From Mycolicibacterium pulveris (lineage in GTDB: Bacteria; Actinomycetota; Actinomycetes; Mycobacteriales; Mycobacteriaceae): 64,000 nucleotides of DNA. The number at the start of each line of letters is the position of its first letter. Position 1 is the first letter of the stretch. The notes under the pieces were generated by a model. It made no database searches and was not told where the DNA came from. It saw only the letters and a program-made list of their open reading frames with translations. The DNA lies in the NCBI RefSeq assembly GCF_010725725.1, contig NZ_AP022599.1, positions 2,542,001 to 2,606,000 on the forward strand, read 5' to 3'. The position numbers and the translations under genes are program-made. Positions 1 through 8,841 of the stretch are shown here, piece by piece.

Positions 1-449
1 TGGGCCCGCCGCTGGAAGCCGCGCTCGGCAGGCTGCGGTTCAGCGGGCTCTACTTCCTCAGCGCGCTGGGTGGATCGGTGCTCGTGTATCTGTTGTCCCC
101 GGTGACCGCGGCCACCGCCGGCGCGTCCGGGGCGATATTCGGGCTGTTCGGCGCCACGTTCGTGGTGGGCAAACGGCTCAACCTCGACGTCCGCTGGGTG
201 GTCGCGATCATCGTGCTCAACCTGGTGTTCACGTTCATCATTCCGCTGTTCACCTCGGTCAACATCAGCTGGCAGGGCCACCTGGGCGGGTTGATCACCG
301 GCGCGGTGGTCGCCGGGGCCTACGCCTATGCGCCACCGAAGACGCGCAACGTGGTGCAGGCCTCGGTCACCGCCGCGCTGCTGCTCTTGTTCGCGGCGCT
401 GATCTGGTGGCGCACCGAATCCCTGCTGCAGTTGTTCGGGGTGGCCTGA
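1..449 (+). CDS. Rhomboid family intramembrane serine protease (3' part)
   Basis: The reading frame is open from base 3 and ends at TGA 447-449, so only the C-terminal ~148 residues are present and the start lies outside the window. The visible part is several hydrophobic segments. It carries the rhomboid GASG motif (GASGAIFGLFG) with the nucleophilic serine in one helix, and the partner histidine in GHLGGLITG in a later helix. These two form the Ser-His dyad that cuts substrates within the membrane. The order and spacing of the motifs are normal for the family. Substrate unknown. M. tuberculosis has such a protein (Rv0110) in the same general region as fusA2 and treS, which fits this window, but orthology is inferred. 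Confidence 0.9.
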   Translation, partial: GPPLEAALGRLRFSGLYFLSALGGSVLVYLLSPVTAATAGASGAIFGLFGATFVVGKRLNLDVRWVVAIIVLNLVFTFIIPLFTSVNISWQGHLGGLITGAVVAGAYAYAPPKTRNVVQASVTAALLLLFAALIWWRTESLLQLFGVA

Positions 450-519
450 CCGCGGAACCGTCGCCCGGCGTTTCCCGGAGGATCACCGCGTCGTCACCGC
501 GACCTGTCAGCGTTGACCC

Positions 520-981
520 GTGTGGGCCGAACCGACGCCCCGTGTTCTCGGGGCGGTCGAGCGGTTTCACCGGTTCTGCGTGCGAGTGGTCGCCTGTCTG
601 CCGTTCGGGTTGAATTCTGTTGTCGCGCCGACTTTTCTGGGTTTCTGCCTGATCAACGGCTTCACATTCGGGGTCGATTTGGCGTTGTTGACCGGGCTGC
701 ACGGCGGCCTGGGGGTCGCGCTGCCGGTCGCCTACGCCGGCGCCTTCGCGCTGAGCTACGCCCTGAACCGGGTGTTCAACTTCCGGTCGCACGCCCCGGT
801 GGGCCCGCAGTTCGCCGGTTACGTCGTGGTCGTGGTGGTCAACTACCTGGCGTTCATCCTCGGGCTGACCAGCGCCCTGACGGCGCTGGGTGTGGAGTAC
901 CACCTGGCGCGGATCGCGGCAGGCGGCGGCGAGGCGGTGTACATGTACAGCGCGATGCGGTGGCTGATCTTCCGGCGGTAA
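520..981 (+). CDS. GtrA-like small polytopic membrane protein
   Basis: The protein has 153 residues with four predicted hydrophobic helices (about residues 30-55, 60-85, 98-120 and 125-145) and a basic loop reading NRVFNFRS after helix 2. This pattern, with the FNF/RS signature, is typical of the GtrA/DPMS1 family. Members of that family are thought to flip or help transfer polyprenyl-linked sugars across the membrane. The start is a GTG with a weak ribosome site, so it could lie a little further in. It is 16 bases from the esterase gene downstream and may be co-transcribed with it. The donor lipid or sugar cannot be told from the sequence. Confidence 0.75.
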   Translation: MWAEPTPRVLGAVERFHRFCVRVVACLPFGLNSVVAPTFLGFCLINGFTFGVDLALLTGLHGGLGVALPVAYAGAFALSYALNRVFNFRSHAPVGPQFAGYVVVVVVNYLAFILGLTSALTALGVEYHLARIAAGGGEAVYMYSAMRWLIFRR

Positions 982-997
982 CCGGCAAGATGGGCCG

Positions 998-2158
998 GTG
1001 ATCGCGTACGTGCTGGCGGTGCCGCTGACCGTGGTCGCCGCGCTCGCCGTCGCGGGCACCCTGCTAAGCGACGTCCCGTACGTCGGCTTGGCGACCGCGT
1101 ACGTGCCCTGGTTCGTCATGTGGTTGATCGTGGCGGCCGCCGTCGGCGCGGTGTTGGCGGGCTACCGCTGGTGGCGCGGGCGCGGCTGGTTCGACGCGGC
1201 GCTGACGGTGGCGGCCGTGCTCGCGCTGGCGGGCGCATCGGTCATCACCGCGCGGATGACCGCCGCCGTCGAGGCCGCGGGCGCCGACATCGACCTGGTC
1301 GACATGTTCGGCATCGGGTCGGCCAATTCGGCACCACCCGACGACGAGGCGACCTATGCGACGTTCGACGGCGAGCCGCTGCGGGTCAGCATCTACCGTC
1401 CGGCCGGGTCGACGCGGACGTCGCGCGCGCCGGTGCTGGTCTACATTCACGGCGGCGGGTGGGTCGCAGGTGACCGGCACTCGCGCGGCACCGATCTGCG
1501 GTGGCTCGCCGACCAGGGCTGGCTGACCATCAGCGTCGAATACCCGCTGTCATCCGACGACCGCCACCTCGCCGACGTCACCCAGAGCCGGCTCGGCTGT
1601 GCGCTGGCCTGGGTGGCGGCCAACGCGCACAACTACGGCGGCGACCCGGCGCGGCTGTCGCTGTCCGGCCATTCCGCGGGCGGAAACCTGGCGATCAACA
1701 CCGCCTACCTGGCGGCCGCGGGCACCCTGTCGTCGTCGTGCGGGGGGCGGATACCGGCGGTACACGCGGTGTCGGTGATGTATCCCGCCGTCGACCCGGC
1801 CGGCATGTACCACAACCCCGACCCGGTGACGGGCAGCTACGCGCGCGACATGGTGACCGCCTACACCGGAGGGTCACCCGAGCAGTTTCCCGAACGCTAC
1901 CAACGCATTTTGTCGGCCAGCCACATCACCCCCGCCGCACCGCCGACGCGGATCATCCTGCCCGCCGCCGACCATCTGGTCCCGGTTGCCGGGACCTACC
2001 GCTTCGCCGAGCAGGCCACGGCGGCCGGCGTCGACGTCGACCTCGTCACCGTCCCGTACGCCGACCACGTGTTCGACGCCCGGCCCGGCAGCCTCGGCCA
2101 ACAGGCCTACCGGCAGCTGACCGCGCGCTGGCTGCGCGACCATGGACAGGGGCCCTGA
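998..2158 (+). CDS. Membrane-anchored alpha/beta hydrolase (esterase/lipase)
   Basis: The 386-residue protein starts with three hydrophobic segments (about residues 1-25, 30-55 and 65-90), followed by an alpha/beta-hydrolase domain. The domain has the oxyanion-hole motif HGGGW, the nucleophile elbow GHSAGGN, and late Asp and His candidates (PAADHLVP and YADHVFD). HGGGW with GxSAG is the hallmark of the hormone-sensitive-lipase / BD-FAE group, which hydrolyses short-chain esters. With the membrane segments, the catalytic domain is probably held at the outer face of the membrane. GTG start at 998. Substrate unknown. Confidence 0.85.
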   Translation: MIAYVLAVPLTVVAALAVAGTLLSDVPYVGLATAYVPWFVMWLIVAAAVGAVLAGYRWWRGRGWFDAALTVAAVLALAGASVITARMTAAVEAAGADIDLVDMFGIGSANSAPPDDEATYATFDGEPLRVSIYRPAGSTRTSRAPVLVYIHGGGWVAGDRHSRGTDLRWLADQGWLTISVEYPLSSDDRHLADVTQSRLGCALAWVAANAHNYGGDPARLSLSGHSAGGNLAINTAYLAAAGTLSSSCGGRIPAVHAVSVMYPAVDPAGMYHNPDPVTGSYARDMVTAYTGGSPEQFPERYQRILSASHITPAAPPTRIILPAADHLVPVAGTYRFAEQATAAGVDVDLVTVPYADHVFDARPGSLGQQAYRQLTARWLRDHGQGP

Positions 2159-2182
2159 CCCGCGAACCGGTAGGGAGGACGC

Positions 2183-2956
2183 ATGGACCCGCTCGACGAG
2201 CTCTACGCCGCCCCGCTCGAGGACTTCACCGCCGTGCGTGCCGAACTCGTCGCGGCCGCCAAGAAACGCGGCGCCACCGACGAGGCCAAGCGGATCTCGG
2301 CCGCGCGCAAACCCACCACCGCGGCCTGGGTGGTCAACCGGCTCGCACACGCCGACGACGCCGTGCCACGGCGCCTCACCGATCTCGGCGCACGGTTGCG
2401 CGAGGCGCACGCAGAGACGGACGGCGCCCGCATCCGCGAACTCACCGCCGAACAACGCCGGCTCATCGACGACCTGACCCGCGCGGCGTTCGAGGAGGCC
2501 GAGCTGCCCAAGCCGTCGGCGTCGCTGCGCGACGACGTCACCGCGACCCTGCAGGCCGCCGTCGCCGACCCCGATGTCGCGGCCAGGATCGGCCGACTGA
2601 CCAAGGCCGAACAGTGGTCGGGCTTCGGCGGGTTCGGCGACAGCGCTGCGGTCTTCACGCCGAAGACCGAACCCAAACCCGCCAAGCGCGACAAGCCCGC
2701 CGCCACGGAGGATCGGCGCGAGCGCGACGAGGCCCGCGCCGAGTTGGCGGCCGCCGAACGCGCCAAGGCCGAGGCCGACGAAGCGCTGGCCGAACTGCAG
2801 TCCGACCTGGCGACCGCGCGGCTGCGGCACCACGATGCGCGTCGACGGCTGGATGAGGCCGAGGCGGCGCTGGCGGCCGCCGAAGACGCCTACGACAAGG
2901 GCAAACAGGCCAGCCGCGAGGCCGCTCAGCGGGTTCGGCGCGCCAATCGGCGCTGA
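2183..2956 (+). CDS. Conserved hypothetical coiled-coil protein
   Basis: A good ribosome site (GGGAGGA) precedes the ATG at 2183. The 257-residue product begins with an alpha-helical region containing a tryptophan-rich TTAAWVVNRLAH segment and then has a long Ala/Glu/Arg-rich stretch (about residues 170-255) with strong coiled-coil character. There is no signal peptide or membrane segment, so it is probably cytoplasmic. I recognise the general type from mycobacterial genomes but know of no function. It lies 24 bases after the esterase gene and 54 bases before the DUF4129 gene, so it may be transcribed with either. Confidence 0.75.
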   Translation: MDPLDELYAAPLEDFTAVRAELVAAAKKRGATDEAKRISAARKPTTAAWVVNRLAHADDAVPRRLTDLGARLREAHAETDGARIRELTAEQRRLIDDLTRAAFEEAELPKPSASLRDDVTATLQAAVADPDVAARIGRLTKAEQWSGFGGFGDSAAVFTPKTEPKPAKRDKPAATEDRRERDEARAELAAAERAKAEADEALAELQSDLATARLRHHDARRRLDEAEAALAAAEDAYDKGKQASREAAQRVRRANRR

Positions 2957-3010
2957 GCGGCGGTTACCGCGCCGAAATCGCGAGACTGCTGCCAGGATGG
3001 GGGCAGGGTC

Positions 3011-3985
3011 ATGGCCGGTTTCGACAAGGCGACACAGCGCGTGATCGCGGTCATCGCGCTCATGATCCTTGCCGCGTGGTCGCTGCGCGGATACGTCCCC
3101 GGCGCCGCCGAGCGCTCCGTCGAGCGCGGACCACCGGAGAGCAACCCCGCCGCGCTGGCCGCGGTCGTCGCGATGCTGACCGCGGCGGTGGCGATCATCG
3201 GTTTCGCGATCATCGTGCGGTTGCGCGACCGGCGACCGAGGCCGCCGTCGGCGGGGGCGCTGCCGCGAAGCCCTGGCACGATGGGTCGGCCGACGTGGCG
3301 GTTCTCGTTGATCGCGCTGGCCGCCGTCATCGCGTGGCTGCTGCTGATCGTGGTGTTGAGCCGGGTCGCGGGCCCGGAGCCGATCGAACCGCCACCGCAT
3401 GCCGGGCCAGACACCGATCCGGCCCCGGGCGTGACCAGCTCACCAGCGCGGCTGCCCGACGAGGTCGACGGCGACGGCTCGGGCGGCTCGGGTGTGGTCG
3501 AGTACCTGATCCCGCCGATGCTGATCCTGATGGGCCTGGTGATGCTCGGCACGGCGATCGCGGCGCGGCGCCAACGACGCGGCGGGCAACCCGACGCGTT
3601 CGCCGACGAGTACCTTTCGGCTCCCGCCGCGCGGAAAGCCACCGATTCACTCGCCCGCGCCGCCGAGATCGGGCTGGCCGAGATCGGTGACCTCAGCCGC
3701 GAGCCGCGCGAGGCGATCATCGCCTGCTACGCCGCGATGGAGCGCGAGCTGACCCGGGTGCCCGGCGCCGTCCCGCAGGACTGCGACACCCCCACCGAGG
3801 TGCTGGCCCGCGCGGTCGACCGCCACGCGTTGCCCGCAGACAGCGCAACCGAACTGGTGGAGCTGTTCGAGGAGGCCCGGTTCTCCCCGCATGTGATGAC
3901 CGAGGCGCACCGGGACGCGGCGGTGCGGGTGCTGCACCGGGTGCTTGCCGAGTTGGCTGAGCGCGTTCCGGAGGTACCGGCATGA
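3011..3985 (+). CDS. DUF4129-domain membrane protein of the moxR operon
   Basis: The 324-residue product has an N-terminal membrane helix (about residues 10-28), two or three further helices (about 50-70, 95-118 and 160-182), and a soluble C-terminal DUF4129-type domain (about 205-320). The domain contains the patterns IIACYAAME and PTEVLARAV expected of the family. DUF4129 proteins typically sit with MoxR ATPases and DUF58 proteins, as here. The 3' end overlaps the next gene by 4 bases (ATGA), which implies translational coupling. Length and order match M. tuberculosis Rv3166c beside moxR3. The biochemical role is unknown; a part in an envelope-linked maturation machine is inference from context. 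Confidence 0.85.
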   Translation: MAGFDKATQRVIAVIALMILAAWSLRGYVPGAAERSVERGPPESNPAALAAVVAMLTAAVAIIGFAIIVRLRDRRPRPPSAGALPRSPGTMGRPTWRFSLIALAAVIAWLLLIVVLSRVAGPEPIEPPPHAGPDTDPAPGVTSSPARLPDEVDGDGSGGSGVVEYLIPPMLILMGLVMLGTAIAARRQRRGGQPDAFADEYLSAPAARKATDSLARAAEIGLAEIGDLSREPREAIIACYAAMERELTRVPGAVPQDCDTPTEVLARAVDRHALPADSATELVELFEEARFSPHVMTEAHRDAAVRVLHRVLAELAERVPEVPA

Positions 3986-4467
3986 AAAAGCTTGCCGCAG
4001 CGGGGTTTCTGTTGGTCGTCGGCGCCGAGCTGATGGTGTTGGCCGCGCCCGACCGCAGCATGGCGCTCGTCATCTCGGGAATCGCGTTGGCGGTGGCGCT
4101 GCTTGGGTTGCGGTGGTACCTGACCCGTGAAGCGGTCTCCGGCGCGGACGAGGAACCCATCGACGATGCCGCCGAGGCGCTGCGGCGCTGGATGTCTCGT
4201 ACCGAGACGCTGATCAGCAGGGCGGACTCGACCCGGAGGGACTGGGATCGCCACCTGCGGCCCATGCTTGCACGCCAGTTCGAGATGGCAACGGGGCAAA
4301 AGCGACTCAAGGACCGCGCGGCATATCACGCCACCGGGCAGATGCTCTTCGGCGCGCAACTGTGGGCATGGGTGGATCCGGAGAACATCGCGCGCAACGA
4401 TGCCAACGAACCCGCCCCCGGGCGCGCGGCGCTCGACGAGATCCTGCAACGGCTGGAGCGGATATGA
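3982..4467 (+). CDS. Two-helix membrane protein of the moxR operon
   Basis: The 161-residue product has two closely spaced N-terminal hydrophobic helices (about residues 5-22 and 27-46) joined by a short loop. A charged, mostly helical cytoplasmic region of about 110 residues follows. The start ATG overlaps the stop of the DUF4129 gene, and its own stop overlaps the moxR start (both ATGA). Length and position match M. tuberculosis Rv3165c. I recognise no catalytic motif. It may be an adaptor that brings MoxR to the membrane, which is inference only. Confidence 0.8.
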   Translation: MKKLAAAGFLLVVGAELMVLAAPDRSMALVISGIALAVALLGLRWYLTREAVSGADEEPIDDAAEALRRWMSRTETLISRADSTRRDWDRHLRPMLARQFEMATGQKRLKDRAAYHATGQMLFGAQLWAWVDPENIARNDANEPAPGRAALDEILQRLERI

Positions 4468-5429
4468 CCATGGGCCTCCCGGCGGCGACCACCACAGCCA
4501 ACTGCGAGACGGTGCTCGACGAGATCGGGCGCGTCGTCGTCGGCAAGCGTGGCGCGCTCACCCTCATCCTCACCACCGTGCTGGCCGGCGGGCACGTGCT
4601 CGTCGAGGACCTGCCCGGGCTCGGCAAGACCCTGATCGCGCGGTCGTTCGCCGCCGCGTTGGGCCTGCAGTTCAAGCGCGTTCAGTTCACCCCGGACCTG
4701 CTGCCCGCCGACCTGCTCGGCTCCACCGTCTACGACATGCAGTCGGGCCGGTTCGAGTTCCGCCCCGGACCCATCTTCACCAACCTCTTGCTGGCCGACG
4801 AGATCAACCGCACCCCACCCAAGACCCAGGCGGCGCTTCTGGAGGCGATGGCCGAACGCCAGGTGAGCATCGACGGCGTCACGCACAAACTTCCCGCCCC
4901 GTTCATCGTGCTGGCGACCGACAACCCCATCGAGTACGAGGGCACCTATCCGCTGCCCGAGGCGCAACTCGACCGGTTCACGATTCGCCTCGAGCTGAAC
5001 TATCTCTCTGAGCCGGAAGAGGTTTCGATGCTGCGCCGCCGCATCGACCGGGGCTCGACGGAGCCGACCGTGCGGCAGGTCGTCGACGCCGACGAACTGA
5101 TCGCCATGCGCGAGTCGGTCGAAGAGGTGACCGTACACGACGACGTGCTGCGCTACGTGGTGTCGCTGGCCGCCGCCACCCGCCAGCATCCGCAGATCGC
5201 CGTCGGCGCCAGCCCCCGCGCCGAACTCGACCTGGTCCAGCTGGCTCGCGCCCGCGCACTGCTGTTCGGCCGTGACTATGTCATCCCCGAAGACGTGAAA
5301 TCCCTTGCGGTTCCGGCGATCGCGCACCGCATCAGCCTGCGGCCGGAGATGTGGGTGCGCCGGGTGCACGGCAGCGACCTGGTGCAGGAACTGCTGCGAC
5401 GCCTGCCGGTGCCGCGGGCCGAGGCGTGA
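4464..5429 (+). CDS. moxR3: MoxR-family AAA+ ATPase
   Basis: I take the ATG at 4464, which overlaps the previous stop (ATGA), rather than an upstream in-frame start; this gives 321 residues, the usual MoxR length. Walker A is EDLPGLGKT (residues 48-56), Walker B is LLLADEINR, and the conserved ATDNPIEYEGTYPLPEAQLDRF region holds sensor 1 and the arginine finger. MoxR ATPases act as chaperones or metal-insertion and remodelling factors for partner proteins, usually encoded next door. Here the partners would be the DUF58 and membrane proteins of the operon. The symbol follows the likeness of the whole five-gene block to M. tuberculosis Rv3162c-Rv3166c; moxR paralogues are easily confused, so the number is less certain than the family. 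Confidence 0.92.
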   Translation: MTMGLPAATTTANCETVLDEIGRVVVGKRGALTLILTTVLAGGHVLVEDLPGLGKTLIARSFAAALGLQFKRVQFTPDLLPADLLGSTVYDMQSGRFEFRPGPIFTNLLLADEINRTPPKTQAALLEAMAERQVSIDGVTHKLPAPFIVLATDNPIEYEGTYPLPEAQLDRFTIRLELNYLSEPEEVSMLRRRIDRGSTEPTVRQVVDADELIAMRESVEEVTVHDDVLRYVVSLAAATRQHPQIAVGASPRAELDLVQLARARALLFGRDYVIPEDVKSLAVPAIAHRISLRPEMWVRRVHGSDLVQELLRRLPVPRAEA

Positions 5430-5435
5430 CGCGCC

Positions 5436-6689
5436 ATGCCCGAATGCCGCAGTACCGAAGCCGAATTGACCTGGCGCGCATCACCTCTCACGCAGGCACT
5501 GTTGACGTGCGCGGTGGTGGCATTCGTGGTGGCGGTCCTCGGCGGGTACTGGCAGCTGGTCGCGTTCGCGGCGCCGCTCGTCGGGGTGTTGTGCTCGATC
5601 GGCTGGCAGCGCCCGGTACCGTCGGCGCGGGTGCACGGCAGGCCCGGATCCCAGCGGTGTTTTGAGACCGAACGGGCGCGCGTCACGGTGTGGGCCGACG
5701 CCGAACCCGACCCGGTGAAGTTCGTGGTATCCGCACCCGACGGAATGCAGTGCGACGTCGTCGAAGTCGGCGCCGGGCAGCGGCAGACCGTCGAGGTGAC
5801 CGCGGACCGGTGGGGGCGCTACCCGATCCGGGCGCACCTGCGGGTCACCGCCCGCGGGGGCCTGCTCGAGGGCCGCGGCGTCGCTGACGCCGCCCACGTC
5901 TACGTCTTCCCCCAGGCCCCGCCGCAGTCGACGGCGATACCGCGCACCGAACTGCTCGACCGGCTGGGCACGCACCTGACCCGCCACATCGGGCCTGGCG
6001 TCGAGTACGCCGACGTGCGTCGCTACGTGCCCGGCGACCAGCTGCGCACGGTCAACTGGCCGGTCAGTGCCCGGCGCGGCAGCCTTCATGTCACCCAGCG
6101 GCTGACCGACCGCGCCGCCGACGTGGTGGTGCTCATCGACAACTATCCGCAGCCGGCGGGGCCCGCGACCGAAGCCACCGACCGCACCGCGCGGGGCGCG
6201 GTCCAGGTGGTGCAGAGCGCGCTGCGCGGCGGGGACCGCGCCGGGGTCGTCGCGTTGGGGGACAAGCAGCCGCGCTGGCTCGGCGCCGACATCGGGCGTC
6301 GCCAGTTCTACCGCGTGCTCGACGCCATGCTGGCCGTCGACGACGGTTTCGAGACCACCCCCGGCACGCTGGCACCGCGCGCGGCGGTTCCGCCCGGCGC
6401 GATCGTCGTCGCGTTCTCGACGATGCTCGACACCGAATTCGCCTTGGCGCTCATCGACTTACGCAAGCGTGGACACACCGTCGTTGCCGTGGACGTGCTG
6501 GAGAGCGCGCCCTTCGCCGACGACACCGACCGTCTGGTCGCGCGAATGTGGGCGCTACAACGTTCGTTCATGTATCGGGACATGGGCACCGTCGGTGTCG
6601 ACGTGGTCTCCTGGCGCGCGGTCGACACGCTGGACCAGGCGATGCAGCTGGTGCCCGACCATCGACGCCCGGTGCGGGGGCGGTGGTGA
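5436..6689 (+). CDS. DUF58-domain membrane protein
   Basis: The protein has 417 residues with two adjacent N-terminal helices (about residues 22-60), an Ig-like region, and a DUF58/vWA-like domain. The DUF58 signature lies around residues 195-220 (VEYADVRRYVPGDQLRTVNW). A vWA-type strand follows (DVVVLIDNYP), in which only part of the metal-site DxSxS motif is kept. DUF58 proteins are the standard partners of MoxR ATPases; this one starts 6 bases after moxR. It matches M. tuberculosis Rv3163c in length and place. The role is unknown, but it probably presents its vWA-like domain on the cytoplasmic side to MoxR. Confidence 0.88.
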   Translation: MPECRSTEAELTWRASPLTQALLTCAVVAFVVAVLGGYWQLVAFAAPLVGVLCSIGWQRPVPSARVHGRPGSQRCFETERARVTVWADAEPDPVKFVVSAPDGMQCDVVEVGAGQRQTVEVTADRWGRYPIRAHLRVTARGGLLEGRGVADAAHVYVFPQAPPQSTAIPRTELLDRLGTHLTRHIGPGVEYADVRRYVPGDQLRTVNWPVSARRGSLHVTQRLTDRAADVVVLIDNYPQPAGPATEATDRTARGAVQVVQSALRGGDRAGVVALGDKQPRWLGADIGRRQFYRVLDAMLAVDDGFETTPGTLAPRAAVPPGAIVVAFSTMLDTEFALALIDLRKRGHTVVAVDVLESAPFADDTDRLVARMWALQRSFMYRDMGTVGVDVVSWRAVDTLDQAMQLVPDHRRPVRGRW

Positions 6690-6690
6690 C

Positions 6691-7152
6691 ATGACCGGGG
6701 TCGTGCAGTCCCGCGCCGTCTCGGCGGGGTTCGGGTTGGTGATGGTCGCGGCCTCGGCGGTGCAGGCCGACGACGCCGCGTTGATGGTGGCCGGGATCGC
6801 CGTGCTGGCTGTGTTGGTGGGCAGCGTGTTTCGGCCCTGCGCGACACTGGCGGCGCTGTTGGCGGGTGCGGTGCTGGTGCTCTCGGACGCCGCGCCGATG
6901 CTGGCGTCGCTGTGCGGATTGGCGGCGGCCGGCTACCTGGTGCTGCGGCACGCGGACAACGTGACAGCACCCACGGTCGTTGGGGCGTTGGGGTTTACCA
7001 CCGTCGGTTTGGCCGCCGTCTCGATTCCCGTGGAGTTGCCGTGGGTGCCGCTGCTGGCCCCGGTCGCGATGCTGGCGCTGGTGGTGCTGGCCACCCGCCC
7101 GTTCTGGGTCGACGGGTTGGCCCGGGTTCGCGGCAGCACACGACGCCCGTGA
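6691..7152 (+). CDS. Hydrophobic membrane protein at the end of the moxR operon
   Basis: The ATG at 6691 follows the DUF58 stop by one base; an upstream in-frame start inside the DUF58 gene is rejected because it would add a long non-conserved tail. The 153-residue product is almost entirely hydrophobic, with about five membrane helices, and has no visible catalytic motif. Length and place match M. tuberculosis Rv3162c. It is the last gene of the block; a 101-base gap with an inverted repeat separates it from the MFS gene. Confidence 0.8.
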   Translation: MTGVVQSRAVSAGFGLVMVAASAVQADDAALMVAGIAVLAVLVGSVFRPCATLAALLAGAVLVLSDAAPMLASLCGLAAAGYLVLRHADNVTAPTVVGALGFTTVGLAAVSIPVELPWVPLLAPVAMLALVVLATRPFWVDGLARVRGSTRRP

Positions 7153-7181
7153 ACCCGCCCGGCCCGCTATCTTTCTAAGGT

Positions 7182-7213
7182 GCTTACGAGGTGGCAGTGG
7201 CGGCCGCGTAAGC
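7182..7213. promoter_or_regulatory. Inverted repeat upstream of the MFS transporter gene
   Basis: GCTTACG (7182-7188) and CGTAAGC (7207-7213) form a perfect 7-base inverted repeat with an 18-base spacer, in the gap before the MFS start. A possible -10 (TATCTT, 7168-7173) lies just upstream, so the repeat would fall in the 5' leader. It could be an operator or a leader hairpin; the sequence alone does not decide. Confidence 0.3.
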
Positions 7214-7253
7214 GAGATGATCAGCGGGACGCTTAAATTCAGGGAGCAGCGAC

Positions 7254-8555
7254 ATGCCGTCCGATGTGCGTAAGGCCATCACCGGGGCGTCGATCGGCAA
7301 CGCCGTCGAATGGTTCGACTTCGCGATCTACGGCTTCCTGGCGACGTTCATCGCGGCCAACTTCTTTCCCGAAGGCAACGAAACCGCCGCTCTGCTCAAC
7401 ACATTCGCGATCTTCGCCGCCGCCTTCTTCATGCGGCCGCTCGGCGGGTTCGTGTTCGGTCCGCTCGGCGACCGGATCGGGCGCCAGCGCGTGCTGGCCA
7501 TCGTGATCCTGCTGATGTCGGCCGCCACGGTGACCATCGGGCTGCTGCCGACGTATGCCTCGATCGGTGTCGCGGCCCCGCTGCTGCTGCTGGTGCTGCG
7601 CTGCCTGCAGGGGTTCTCGGCCGGCGGCGAGTACGGCGGCGGTGCGGTGTACCTGGCCGAGTTCGCGTCCGAGAAGCGCCGCGGGCTGACGGTCACGTTC
7701 ATGGCGTGGTCCGGGGTGCTGGGCTTTCTGCTCGGCTCGGCGACCGTGACGCTGCTGCAGGCGCTGCTGCCGACCGCCGCGATGGAGAGCTACGGGTGGC
7801 GTATCCCGTTCCTGATCGCCGGGCCGCTCGGCCTGGTCGGTCTGTACATCCGGCTGCGCCTCGACGACACCCCGCAGTTCGCCGAACTGAGCAAGACCGA
7901 CCGGGTGGCCAAGTCGCCGCTGCGTGAGGCCGTCACCACCGCGTGGCGGCCGATCCTTCAGGTGATCGGGTTGTTCATCGTGTTCAACGTGGGCTATTAC
8001 GTGGTGTTCACGTTCCTGCCCACCTACTTCATCAAGACGTTGGAGTTCTCCAAGACCAGCGCGTTCGTCTCGATGACGTTGGCCAGCCTGGTGGCGCTGA
8101 TCCTCATCCTGCCGCTGGCGGCGCTGTCCGACCGGATCGGCCGCAAACCCATGCTCGCCGGCGCCTCGGTGGCCTTCGCGGTGCTGGGCTATCCGCTGTT
8201 TCTGCTGCTGAACTCGGGGTCGCTGGTGGCCGCGGTGATCGCGCACTGCTGCCTGGCCGCGATCGAGTCCGTCTACGTGTCGGCCGCGGTCTCGGCCGGT
8301 GTCGAACTGTTCGCCACCACCGTGCGCTACAGCGGCTTCTCCATCGGCTACAACATCTGCGTCGCCGCGTTCGGCGGCACCACGCCATACGTGGTCACCT
8401 GGTTGACCGCCGAGACCGGCAACGACATCGCACCCGCCTTCTATCTGATCGTCGCGGCGGTCGTGTCGCTGGCCGCGGTGTCCACGATGCGCGAGACGGC
8501 CGCTCGCCCGCTCCCGCAGACCACCGATCAGCCGATGCCCGCTGCACTGCCTTAG
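7254..8555 (+). CDS. MFS transporter, metabolite:H+ symporter (MHS) type
   Basis: The 433-residue protein has 12 predicted helices. It opens with the MHS-type N-terminus [13 protein letters not shown] and carries the loop 2-3 signature [11 protein letters not shown], its repeat in the second half (LSDRIGRKP), and [14 protein letters not shown] in helix 4-5. These are typical of the ProP/KgtP/ShiA group, which takes up organic acids, osmolytes or similar metabolites with protons. The transported compound cannot be read from the sequence. A ribosome site (AGGGAG) precedes the ATG. It stands alone apart from the small gene that follows. Confidence 0.9.
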   Translation: MPSDVRKAITGASIGNAVEWFDFAIYGFLATFIAANFFPEGNETAALLNTFAIFAAAFFMRPLGGFVFGPLGDRIGRQRVLAIVILLMSAATVTIGLLPTYASIGVAAPLLLLVLRCLQGFSAGGEYGGGAVYLAEFASEKRRGLTVTFMAWSGVLGFLLGSATVTLLQALLPTAAMESYGWRIPFLIAGPLGLVGLYIRLRLDDTPQFAELSKTDRVAKSPLREAVTTAWRPILQVIGLFIVFNVGYYVVFTFLPTYFIKTLEFSKTSAFVSMTLASLVALILILPLAALSDRIGRKPMLAGASVAFAVLGYPLFLLLNSGSLVAAVIAHCCLAAIESVYVSAAVSAGVELFATTVRYSGFSIGYNICVAAFGGTTPYVVTWLTAETGNDIAPAFYLIVAAVVSLAAVSTMRETAARPLPQTTDQPMPAALP

Positions 8556-8565
8556 GGTTGTGGCC

Positions 8566-8841
8566 ATGAAGGTTCGGGTGTTGCCTTACGTCTCGGTGGA
8601 GATCGACGACCGTCTCCGCCACCGGCTGCGCGCCGCCGGCGACCGATTCCGGATCAGTATCCGGGCCTACCTGCGCAGCGCGGCCGACGACGTCGATGAG
8701 GCCAGCGACCGGGTCCGCGGGTTGTGCGACCGCGCGGTCACCCGGGTGGACACGGTCGTCGCCTCGGTCAACGACAAGATCGCCCCGACACCCGAGTCGC
8801 CGCCACACCTGCGCGTGGTCGGCGGTCGGGAAGCCAGTTAG
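8566..8841 (+). CDS. Small conserved hypothetical protein
   Basis: The ATG at 8566 gives 91 residues; a GTG six bases upstream in the same frame is less likely. The product is soluble and rich in Arg, Asp and Val, with helix-forming segments (for example DRLRHRLRAAGDRF) and no recognisable domain. It begins 10 bases after the MFS stop, so it is probably co-transcribed. Its last 4 bases overlap the stop of the convergent gene. Function unknown. Confidence 0.6.
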   Translation: MKVRVLPYVSVEIDDRLRHRLRAAGDRFRISIRAYLRSAADDVDEASDRVRGLCDRAVTRVDTVVASVNDKIAPTPESPPHLRVVGGREAS

